Part shown: positions 17,801 to 25,506 of the stretch, one piece after another
Layout of the letters: each line of letters begins with the position of its first letter
Position numbering within the stretch: position 1 is the first letter of the stretch
From: Ferrovibrio sp.
Lineage (GTDB): Bacteria; Pseudomonadota; Alphaproteobacteria; Ferrovibrionales; Ferrovibrionaceae
Direction of reading: 5' to 3'
Assembly (NCBI RefSeq): GCF_017994015.1
Contig: NZ_JAGOLP010000008.1
Span: 1-64,000 of the forward strand
DNA length: 64,000 nucleotides
Notes under the pieces: model-generated
The model's database searches: none
What the model saw: the letters and a program-made list of their open reading frames with translations, nothing else
Told to the model about the DNA's origin: nothing
Made by a program: the position numbers and the translations under genes

Positions 17801-18718
17801 TCAGCGCAGGTCGGCGGCGAGGCGCCTGAGCGCCTCGCGCAGCCGGTTCATGGCGCCGCGCGGCACCACATCGAAGCGTGTAGTGATGCCCACCGCGCCG
17901 GTCGGCCGGTCGATGCTGACCGGCAGCAAGGCCAGATAACCTTCAGCCACATCATCCTGCACCACGCCGCGTGAGATGATCCACACTGCATCCGAGAGGC
18001 GGGTGTAGCGCCGCCCGAAGCTTGGCGACACGGTTTCGATTGTGTCTGGCAACATGGTCAGGCCCTGGCCCAGCATCAGCCGCTCCACATCCGGCCGGAT
18101 GATTGATCCCGGCACCGGAAACAGCACGGTGAAGGCGGCGATATCATGCAGCGTCAGCGGATGGCGGTGTTGCAGCGGATGGCCCGGCCGCACCACAAAC
18201 ACGATCTCATCGGTATAAAGCGGCTCGAAGGCCAGGCCCTGCATCATCGCCGGATCGGATAGCCGCCCCACCACGATATCCAGCCCGCCTTCCTTGAGCC
18301 GGCCAAGCAAATAGTCATTGGGCCCGGTGAGCACACGAATGATGGCGGCCAGCCCCTCGGCCTTTGCCGCCAGCACGGCGGCCGGCACCAGTCGGGTGGC
18401 CACGGTGGGCAGGGCGCCGATGGCGATGATGGTGCCGCCATCGCGTTCGGCGCGGCTGACATTCTCCACCCCTTCATGCAGGGCGGCGAAGGCGGTGCTG
18501 GCATAACGGCGGAAAACTTCGCCATTGCCGGTCAGGAACACGCCGCGCCGGCTGCGTTCCAGCAGCGGCGAGCCAAGGATCGCCTCCAGTTCGGCAATTG
18601 CCTTGGAAACCGCCGGCTGGGTCAAGGCCAGGCTGCGCGCCGCCTTGCCGAAGCTTTTCTGCGCGGTCACTTCCAGGAAACAGGCAAGGTGGCGCAGCTT
18701 GATGCGCGGGTCCAGCAT
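17801..18718 (-). CDS. pcaQ: LysR-type regulator of protocatechuate catabolism
   Basis: LysR regulator of 305 residues: N-terminal helix-turn-helix KLRHLACFLEVTAQKSFGKA, ALTQPAVSKAIAELE, then an inducer-binding domain (GALPTVATRLVPAAV, YTDEIVFVVRPGHPL). It is divergent from pcaC across 112 bases, the classical arrangement of PcaQ, which activates pca genes in response to beta-carboxy-cis,cis-muconate-type intermediates. The start is placed at 18718 (MLDPRIKLRHL) because this matches the family N-terminus; the frame extends upstream to 18769. Confidence 0.9.
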   Translation of the reverse strand: MLDPRIKLRHLACFLEVTAQKSFGKAARSLALTQPAVSKAIAELEAILGSPLLERSRRGVFLTGNGEVFRRYASTAFAALHEGVENVSRAERDGGTIIAIGALPTVATRLVPAAVLAAKAEGLAAIIRVLTGPNDYLLGRLKEGGLDIVVGRLSDPAMMQGLAFEPLYTDEIVFVVRPGHPLQHRHPLTLHDIAAFTVLFPVPGSIIRPDVERLMLGQGLTMLPDTIETVSPSFGRRYTRLSDAVWIISRGVVQDDVAEGYLALLPVSIDRPTGAVGITTRFDVVPRGAMNRLREALRRLAADLR

Positions 18719-18741
18719 GGCTAGGCTTTTCCATATCGTTT

Positions 18742-18782
18742 TTGGTATGATTAAATGAAACAATATCATTTTACATTACCAA
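18742..18782. promoter_or_regulatory. nested dyads in the pcaQ-pcaC spacer, candidate PcaQ site
   Basis: TTGGTA (18742-18747) and TACCAA (18777-18782) form an outer pair; AAATGA (18753-18758) and TCATTT (18766-18771) form an inner one. The stretch is AT-rich in otherwise GC-rich DNA and contains LysR-like T-N11-A spacing. It would serve both pcaQ autoregulation and pcaC activation. Confidence 0.45.
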
Positions 18783-18830
18783 TTTCGGCATGATACTTCG
18801 ATCCTGACACAGATTTTCAGGAGGAAACCG

Positions 18831-19226
18831 ATGGCGGAACTCAGCCGCTATGAGGCCGGGATGGCCGTGCGCCGCAAGGTGCTGGGCAATGCCCATGTTG
18901 ACCGTGCCGAGGCTGCCAAGACGGATTTTGACATCGATTTCCAGCGTTTCATCACTGAGGGTGCCTGGGGTTCAGTCTGGTCGCGGCCGCACTGGACGCA
19001 TCGTGAGCGCAGCCTGGTCACCATCGCCTTGCTGGCCGCGCTGGGCCACGATGAGGAAGTGGCGATGCATGTGCGCGCCACCGCCAATACCGGGGCGACG
19101 CCCGAAGATTTGCGCGAGGCCCTGCTACATGTGGCGGTGTATGCCGGCGTGCCGGCGGCCAACAGCGCCATCAAGATCGTTAAGAAGACGCTGGCCGAGA
19201 TGGCAGCGGCGGAGAGGAAAGCCTAG
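18831..19226 (+). CDS. pcaC: 4-carboxymuconolactone decarboxylase
   Basis: Small all-helical AhpD/CMD-family enzyme of 131 residues converting gamma-carboxymuconolactone to beta-ketoadipate enol-lactone. Family features include RRKVLGNAHVDRA, the EGAWGSVWSRP loop and the helix RSLVTIALLAALGHDEEVAMH. An AGGAGGAAACCG ribosome binding site precedes the ATG. It opens the pcaCHGBD operon, with PcaH starting 4 bases after its stop. Confidence 0.95.
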   Translation: MAELSRYEAGMAVRRKVLGNAHVDRAEAAKTDFDIDFQRFITEGAWGSVWSRPHWTHRERSLVTIALLAALGHDEEVAMHVRATANTGATPEDLREALLHVAVYAGVPAANSAIKIVKKTLAEMAAAERKA

Positions 19227-19976
<750 letters not shown>

Positions 19977-19978
19977 TC

Positions 19979-20599
19979 ATGGTGAATTATTTGAAGGAAA
20001 CTGCGTCGCAGACCGGCGGTCCCTATGTGCATATCGGCCTGATCCCGCGCCAGGCCGGTTTTGACATTTTCCAGAACAACTTCACCAATGTGGTGGCGCC
20101 GCCGGGCGTACCGGGCGAGCGTATTGTAATCGAGGGCCAGGTGCTGGATGGCACTGGCGCCCAGGTGAAGGATGCGCTGCTTGAAATCTGGCAGGCCGAT
20201 GCCGCAGGCCGTTATAGCCATCCGCATGATGGCGGTGTGAACCCGGATTTTCGTGGCTGGGGCCGTGCCGGCACCGATTTCAAGACCGGGCTGTATCGTT
20301 TCGAAACGATCAAGCCGGGTGCCATCGCTGATGCGGGCGGCTTCTGGAAAGGCCGCGCCATGGCGCCGCATGTGACATTGTGGATTGCTGCCCGCGGTAT
20401 CAATATCGGCCTGCATACCCGGCTGTATTTTGCCGATGAGGCAGAAGCCAATGCCAAGGACCCGGTGCTGAATCTGGTGGAGAATCCCGAGCGGCGCAAA
20501 ACACTGCTGGCCGAGCGTTCGGATCGCGACGGTATGGCGGTTTATCGCTTCGACATCCGCCTGCAAGGCCTGGGCGAAACAGTGTTCTTCGATGCCTGA
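19979..20599 (+). CDS. pcaG: protocatechuate 3,4-dioxygenase alpha subunit
   Basis: Non-iron subunit (206 residues) partnering PcaH. It has the same intradiol beta-sandwich (IVIEGQVLDGTGAQVKDALL, EIWQADAAGRYSHP, then APHVTLWIAARGINIGLHTR), but the HIH iron ligands are replaced by HVT, as expected for alpha subunits. It begins with the QTGGPYVHIGL motif characteristic of PcaG. Confidence 0.95.
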   Translation: MVNYLKETASQTGGPYVHIGLIPRQAGFDIFQNNFTNVVAPPGVPGERIVIEGQVLDGTGAQVKDALLEIWQADAAGRYSHPHDGGVNPDFRGWGRAGTDFKTGLYRFETIKPGAIADAGGFWKGRAMAPHVTLWIAARGINIGLHTRLYFADEAEANAKDPVLNLVENPERRKTLLAERSDRDGMAVYRFDIRLQGLGETVFFDA

Positions 20600-20617
20600 A
20601 ACAGGCATCATCTCCGT

Positions 20618-21967
20618 ATGACAAACGATCCGCTCGACAGTTTGTTTGTAGCGCCGGATATGGCGGCGGTGTTTGCGCCGTCCACCCGGCTGCAAGCCAT
20701 GCTGGATGTGGAAGCCGCGCTGGCGCGGGCCGAGGCGGCCTGTGGCGTGATTCCGAAAGCCGCCGTGAAACCCATCATGCAGGCTTGCGATGTGGCGCTG
20801 TATGATGGCGCGGCGCTAGGCCGTGCCGGGCGCCAGGCCGGCAATCTGGCGATCCCGCTGGTGGCGGCGCTCACCGCCCAGGTGGCGCAGGCGGCGCCCA
20901 AGGCCGCTGCCTGGGTGCATTGGGGTGCCACCAGCCAGGATATCATCGATAGCGGCCTGATGCTGCAATTGAAGGTGGCGCTGGCCCTGTTTGAACGCGA
21001 CATGGTGCAGCTTGATACGGCATTGGCCGGGCTGGTGCGGCAGCATCGCCGCGCTGTGATGCCGGGCCGCACCTGGCTGCAACAGGCAGTGCCGGTCAGC
21101 TTTGGCCTCAAGGCGGCGGGCTGGCTTGGTGCCTTGCGGCGGGATCGCAGCCGCCTGCGGGAAATGGCGCCGCGCCTGCTGGTGCTGCAATTCGGCGGCG
21201 CTGCCGGCACGCTGGCTTCGTTGGGTGCGGATGGATCAAAGGTTGCCGAAAAACTGGCGCAGGAACTTGGCCTCGGCCTGCCGGCGATGCCCTGGCATGC
21301 CCAGCGCGACCGTGTTGTTGAACTCGGCGCCTGGGCCGGCCTGCTGACCGGCAATCTGGGCAAGATGGCGCGTGATATCGCATTGTTGATGCAGACCGAA
21401 GTGGCGGAAGTGTTTGAACCGGCGGCGCCCGGCAAGGGCGGCTCTTCGGCCATGCCGCAGAAGCGCAATCCGGTGGCCTGCGCCGCTACATTGGCGGCAG
21501 CAACCCGTGTGCCGGGCCTGGTGGCGACGCTGTTTTCGGCCATGCCGCAGGAGCAGGAGCGCGGCCTGGGCGGCTGGCAGGCGGAATGGCAGGTATTGCC
21601 TGAATTGCTGTGTCTGGCTGCCGGGGCGCTGGTGCTGATGGCTGAAACCATCGAGGGGCTGGATGTGGATACCAGCCGCATGCGCGCCAATCTTGATCTA
21701 ACCCGTGGCCTGGTGATGGCCGAGGCGGTGGCGCTGGAGCTTGGCCGCAGCTTGGGCAAGGCAGTTGCGCATAAGCTGGTGGCCGAAGCCAGCCGCCGTG
21801 CCGTGGCCGAGGCGCGGCCGTTGCGCGATGTGCTGGCGGAACTGCCGGAAGCCGCCGGGTTGCTGGATGCGGCTTCGCTCAAGCGCCTGTTTGATCCGGC
21901 GCAGTATCTTGGCGCCACGCAGCATTTCATCGCAGCGGTGCTGCGCGACAAGCCAAAAGGACGCTGA
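20618..21967 (+). CDS. pcaB: 3-carboxy-cis,cis-muconate cycloisomerase
   Basis: Fumarase/aspartase-superfamily enzyme of 449 residues that lactonises 3-carboxymuconate to gamma-carboxymuconolactone. The signature loop GSSAMPQKRNPVACAATLAA (about residues 275-294) carries the catalytic serine. Other family segments are AWVHWGATSQDIIDSGL and GRTWLQQAVPVSFGLK. It sits in pathway context, 18 bases after pcaG and 2 bases before pcaD. Confidence 0.95.
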   Translation: MTNDPLDSLFVAPDMAAVFAPSTRLQAMLDVEAALARAEAACGVIPKAAVKPIMQACDVALYDGAALGRAGRQAGNLAIPLVAALTAQVAQAAPKAAAWVHWGATSQDIIDSGLMLQLKVALALFERDMVQLDTALAGLVRQHRRAVMPGRTWLQQAVPVSFGLKAAGWLGALRRDRSRLREMAPRLLVLQFGGAAGTLASLGADGSKVAEKLAQELGLGLPAMPWHAQRDRVVELGAWAGLLTGNLGKMARDIALLMQTEVAEVFEPAAPGKGGSSAMPQKRNPVACAATLAAATRVPGLVATLFSAMPQEQERGLGGWQAEWQVLPELLCLAAGALVLMAETIEGLDVDTSRMRANLDLTRGLVMAEAVALELGRSLGKAVAHKLVAEASRRAVAEARPLRDVLAELPEAAGLLDAASLKRLFDPAQYLGATQHFIAAVLRDKPKGR

Positions 21968-21969
21968 GC

Positions 21970-22749
21970 ATGCCTTATATGGAATTACCCGATGCCAGCC
22001 TGCATTACCGGCTTGATGGTCCGGACGCTGCGCCGGTATTGCTGCTGTCCAATTCGCTTGGCACGGATTTGTCGCTCTGGGAGCCGCAGATGGCAGCGCT
22101 GACGCGCCATCTGCGCGTGCTGCGCTATGATACACGCGGCCATGGCGGCTCGTCGGTATCGCCCGGGCCTTATACGCTGGATCAGCTAGGGCGGGATGCC
22201 GTGGCTTTGCTGGATAGCCTGGGCATAATGCAGGCCCATATTGCCGGCGTTTCGCTGGGCGGCATGACTGCGCTTTGGCTCGCCAGCCATGCACCAGAGC
22301 GGGTGCTGAAAATCGCGCCCTGCTTCACCTCGGCCCATATCGGCAATCCAGAAATCTGGAACCAGCGCATTGCCAATGTGGCAGCCAATGGCATGGCGGC
22401 GGTGGTGGAGGGAGTGCTGGAGCGCTGGTTTACGGCCGAGTACCGCGCGGCTGCACCGGATGTGATGGCGCGGTTTCGCCATATGCTGCTGGGCATGCCA
22501 CCGGCGGGCTATGCGGCGGCCAGTGCAGCGGTGCGCGACATGGATTTGCGCGACGCCTTGAGCCGCATCACGGCGCCGACCCTGGTGATTGCCGGGCGCG
22601 GCGACATGGCCACGCCGCCGGCGCATGGCGAGGCGATAGCCGCCGGCATCAATGGCGCCAGGATCGAACTGGTGGATGCGGCCCATATCGGCAATGTCGA
22701 GGCCGCTGTGGCGGTGACGCCGCTGCTGCTGGAATTTTTCACCACATAG
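21970..22749 (+). CDS. pcaD: 3-oxoadipate enol-lactonase
   Basis: Alpha/beta hydrolase of 259 residues hydrolysing beta-ketoadipate enol-lactone. The nucleophile Ser95 is in AGVSLGGMTAL, the oxyanion region is LLSNSLGTDLSLWEPQ, and the catalytic His is in DAAHIGNVEA near residue 237. It is the last pca gene in view; the CoA-transferase (pcaIJ) and thiolase (pcaF) are not in this window. Its 3' end overlaps the convergent gene by 11 bases. Confidence 0.95.
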   Translation: MPYMELPDASLHYRLDGPDAAPVLLLSNSLGTDLSLWEPQMAALTRHLRVLRYDTRGHGGSSVSPGPYTLDQLGRDAVALLDSLGIMQAHIAGVSLGGMTALWLASHAPERVLKIAPCFTSAHIGNPEIWNQRIANVAANGMAAVVEGVLERWFTAEYRAAAPDVMARFRHMLLGMPPAGYAAASAAVRDMDLRDALSRITAPTLVIAGRGDMATPPAHGEAIAAGINGARIELVDAAHIGNVEAAVAVTPLLLEFFTT

Positions 22750-23350
22750 AGGCTTGGGCGCGCTCCGGCCAGGCCTTGTCATAGGGCTCGCCGCCAACCC
22801 GGCCAGCGGTGATTTCAGCCAGGATCTGCCCGGCGGTGGGCAGGCTGGCCGGATCAACATGGCGTGCCGGATTCCACAATTCCGAACGCATGATGGCGCG
22901 GGCGCATTGGAAATACACGCTCTCGATCCGGATCACCGCCACTGAACGCGGCGCCTTTTCCTCCACCGCAAAACTTTCCAGCAGGCCGGCTTCGATGCTG
23001 ATCTGGGCGCGGCCATTGACGCGCAGGGTGGTGCCTGAGCCGGGGATCAGGAAAAGCAGGCCAACACGTGGGTCGCGCACGATGTTGCGCAACGAATCCA
23101 TCCGGTTGTTGCCGCGCCGGTCAGGCAGCAGCAAGGTGCGTTCATCCTGGATGCGGACAAAGCCCGGCTTGTCGCCGCGCGGCGAGGCATCCAGGCCTTC
23201 CGGCCCGGCGGTGCCCAGGATGACAAAGGGCGAGGCTTCAATAAAGCTGCGGTAATGCGGCGTGATATAGTCGACCTCTTTGGCGGTCGAGGTTTCCTGC
23301 GCCACGCCATAGAGCGCTTCAAGCTGCTCCACTGAAGTGATGATGCTCAT
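22739..23350 (-). CDS. pyridoxamine 5'-phosphate oxidase family (split-barrel FMN) protein
   Basis: Protein of 203 residues resembling the MSMEG_1061-type FMN-dependent family: SPFVILGTAGPEGLDASPRG, then FVRIQDERTLLLPDRRGNNR and VGLLFLIPGSGTTLRVNGRA. Such proteins bind FMN or F420 and often act on reactive or aromatic substrates; the reaction is not predictable. It overlaps the end of pcaD and may be co-transcribed with the TetR gene at 23381-24037, which lies upstream on the same strand 30 bases away. Confidence 0.82.
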   Translation of the reverse strand: MSIITSVEQLEALYGVAQETSTAKEVDYITPHYRSFIEASPFVILGTAGPEGLDASPRGDKPGFVRIQDERTLLLPDRRGNNRMDSLRNIVRDPRVGLLFLIPGSGTTLRVNGRAQISIEAGLLESFAVEEKAPRSVAVIRIESVYFQCARAIMRSELWNPARHVDPASLPTAGQILAEITAGRVGGEPYDKAWPERAQASMW

Positions 23351-23380
23351 GCGATCCTCCGATGGCGCCAGCTTACGCGG

Positions 23381-24037
23381 TTAGCCTGCCGAGGCAAGCA
23401 CCTGCTGCAGGATCGGCTTCAGGCCGCCGATAAAGGTATCGATCTTTGCATCGATGGTCGGTTCCACATCGGGTGGCACATCCAGGCCATAAATGTATTT
23501 GCGGATGCCGTCATAGATGATCGAGCCATGCAGGCCCCAGTAAAGCTCCAGTTCGGCATCGCCCACTTGCAGCTTGTCGATGCCGGGCAGGCCAAATTCA
23601 TGCCGCATTTCGGCGCAGAGCGGCAGGAAGATATGTTCGCGCACCAGCTTCAGATAGCGCCGGTTGAAACCGACATTGCGCATGCCGGCCTGGAAGAAGA
23701 TGCGCATCCATTCGTAGTTCACGATCACCGGATAATATTCGTGATAGAAGCGCTTCAGCCGGTCGGGTAAAGGCTGGGTGCGATCCTTGATCCAATCCTC
23801 CCAGATTGGCTTCCAGCGCGTCAGGTATACTTCCTCATAAACCCGGTCGATCAGATCCTGCTTGGTCGGGAAATAGCGGTAGAGCAGCGGCTGGGTCACA
23901 CCCAGGCGCTTGGCCAGTTCGCGGGTCTGGCCATCAAAGCCGACTTCGGCAAAGAAGCGGATGGCTTCCTGCACAATCTGCTTTTCGCGCTCTTCGGGCG
24001 ACAGGCGCAGGCGCTTCGACTGCTTGGCGGTGTTCAT
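23381..24037 (-). CDS. TetR family regulator (likely of the 24191 operon)
   Basis: TetR repressor of 218 residues. DNA-binding domain: EAIRFFAEVGFDGQTRELAK, then the recognition helix GVTQPLLYRYFPTKQDLIDR. The rest is a helical ligand domain with no clear family. I start at 24037 (MNTAKQSKRLRLS). It is divergent from the molybdenum hydroxylase operon across 153 bases containing a dyad over a promoter, so it is the best candidate for the pathway-specific regulator. Confidence 0.88.
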   Translation of the reverse strand: MNTAKQSKRLRLSPEEREKQIVQEAIRFFAEVGFDGQTRELAKRLGVTQPLLYRYFPTKQDLIDRVYEEVYLTRWKPIWEDWIKDRTQPLPDRLKRFYHEYYPVIVNYEWMRIFFQAGMRNVGFNRRYLKLVREHIFLPLCAEMRHEFGLPGIDKLQVGDAELELYWGLHGSIIYDGIRKYIYGLDVPPDVEPTIDAKIDTFIGGLKPILQQVLASAG

Positions 24038-24054
24038 GAACCTGACTCCGGCAA

Positions 24055-24116
24055 AACGAGACGTAATTAGCAAGTGATAAATTAACTTGACTCGTTCAGG
24101 CCGGCTTGCCTAGTTT
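24055..24116 (+). promoter_or_regulatory. promoter with overlapping TetR-type operator
   Basis: CAAGT (24071-24075) and ACTTG (24085-24089) form a 19-base dyad, flanked by an outer pair AACGAG (24055-24060) and CTCGTT (24091-24096). The right half overlaps a -35 TTGACT (24087-24092), which is 18 bases from a -10 TAGTTT (24111-24116) reading towards the molybdenum hydroxylase operon. Repressor binding here would block RNA polymerase. Confidence 0.55.
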
Positions 24117-24190
24117 ATTGCTACAGGGCCAGCAGCCCGAATTCGGTAACCCGTGAACTACATACACAACGGGGCCAGAGGAGGAAACCG

Positions 24191-25018
24191 GTGAAAGCGC
24201 CGTCTTTCGGCTATGTCAAAGCGCGCGATTTGGGGCATGTCTTCGATCTGCTCGAACAGCATGGCGAAGAAGCCAAGCTGTTGGCGGGCGGCCAGAGCCT
24301 GATGCCCTCGCTCAATCTGCGCCTGTCCAGCCCAGCCATCCTGATCGACCTGAATGCCGTGCCTGATCTTGGCGGCATCACGGAAACCCCCACCAGCCTG
24401 CTGATCGGCGCCATGACGCGCCATGTTGAGCTGGAAGGCTCAAGCCTGCTGGCGCGGCACGCGCCGCTGGTTGCCGCCGCCATGCCGCATATCGCACACC
24501 CGGCGATCCGCAATCGCGGCACCATCGGTGGCAGTATTAGCTTTGCCGATCCGGCCGCCGAATTGCCGGCCTGCATGGTGGCGCTGAATGCCACGCTGGT
24601 GGTACAGGGCCGGGCGGGCGAACGCCGCATAGCTGCGGGCGATTTCTTCAAAGGCCTGTTCGAGACCGCTTTGCAGCCGGGTGAAATCCTGCGCAGCATC
24701 GAAATTCCCAAGGCCGGTGCCGATCACCGCTTCGCTTTTGACGAACTGGCGCGGCGCCATGGCGATTATGCCATGGTTGGCTTGGCTGCCGCCGGCAACG
24801 CGGCGGCCTTGCGGCTGGTTTATTTTGCTATTGGCGACCGTCCGGTTGCGGCCAGCCGGGCCGCCGGCCTGTTGCGTGGCGTCGATATCGAAGCTGCCGT
24901 GGCGGCCCTGGCCGATGATCTGGACCCGACCGGCGATTTGAATGGCAGCCCCGCCACCAAGCGGCATCTGGCCGGCGTGTTGTTGCGCCGCGCCGCACCA
25001 GCTTTGCTGAAGGCTTGA
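24191..25018 (+). CDS. xanthine dehydrogenase family FAD-binding subunit (CoxM-like)
   Basis: Medium subunit (275 residues) of a three-subunit molybdenum hydroxylase. FAD-binding segments are AKLLAGGQSLMPSLNLRL and IRNRGTIGGSISFADPAAEL. It passes electrons from the [2Fe-2S] centres to an external acceptor. It starts with GTG behind a strong GAGGAGGAAACCG. The M-S-L gene order is that of CO dehydrogenase, caffeine dehydrogenase and nicotine-type hydroxylases. Confidence 0.92.
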   Translation: MKAPSFGYVKARDLGHVFDLLEQHGEEAKLLAGGQSLMPSLNLRLSSPAILIDLNAVPDLGGITETPTSLLIGAMTRHVELEGSSLLARHAPLVAAAMPHIAHPAIRNRGTIGGSISFADPAAELPACMVALNATLVVQGRAGERRIAAGDFFKGLFETALQPGEILRSIEIPKAGADHRFAFDELARRHGDYAMVGLAAAGNAAALRLVYFAIGDRPVAASRAAGLLRGVDIEAAVAALADDLDPTGDLNGSPATKRHLAGVLLRRAAPALLKA

Positions 25019-25020
25019 GC

Positions 25021-25506
25021 ATGGATCAGCACGATATCTCTCTTACCGTGAACGGCCAGATGGTGCGGCGCCGGGTGGCGGCGCGGATGCATCTGGTGGA
25101 TTTCCTGCGTATTGAACTGGGGCTGACTGGCTCGCATCTTGGCTGCGAGCATGGCGTTTGTGGTGCCTGCACTATCCGGGTGGACGGCGTGGCCCTGCGC
25201 GGCTGCCTGATGCTGGCGGTGCAGGCCGATGGCTGTGTGGTTGAAACCATCGAGGGCATGAGCGATAGCGGCGTCATTGCCGATATCCAGGAAGCCTTTC
25301 ATCAGCGGAATGCGCTGCAATGCGGCTTCTGCACCCCGGGCATGCTGACTTCAGCGGCGGAATTGCTGGCGCGCAACCCTGATCCCAGCCGTGAGCAAAT
25401 CCGCGAGCATATCTCGGGCAATTACTGCCGCTGCACCGGCTATCACGCCATTGTAGACGCTATCGCCGATGTGGCCGCCACGCGCCGCAAGGGGAATGCA
25501 GCATGA
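25021..25506 (+). CDS. (2Fe-2S) subunit of molybdenum hydroxylase (CoxS-like)
   Basis: Iron-sulfur subunit of 161 residues carrying two [2Fe-2S] clusters: the plant-type N-terminal cluster in [17 protein letters not shown] with a later Cys in LRGCLM, and the helical cluster in [11 protein letters not shown] plus [11 protein letters not shown] use ATG 25021, just after the upstream stop; a TTG at 25015 would overlap it. Its 3' end overlaps the large subunit by 4 bases. Confidence 0.93.
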   Translation: MDQHDISLTVNGQMVRRRVAARMHLVDFLRIELGLTGSHLGCEHGVCGACTIRVDGVALRGCLMLAVQADGCVVETIEGMSDSGVIADIQEAFHQRNALQCGFCTPGMLTSAAELLARNPDPSREQIREHISGNYCRCTGYHAIVDAIADVAATRRKGNAA

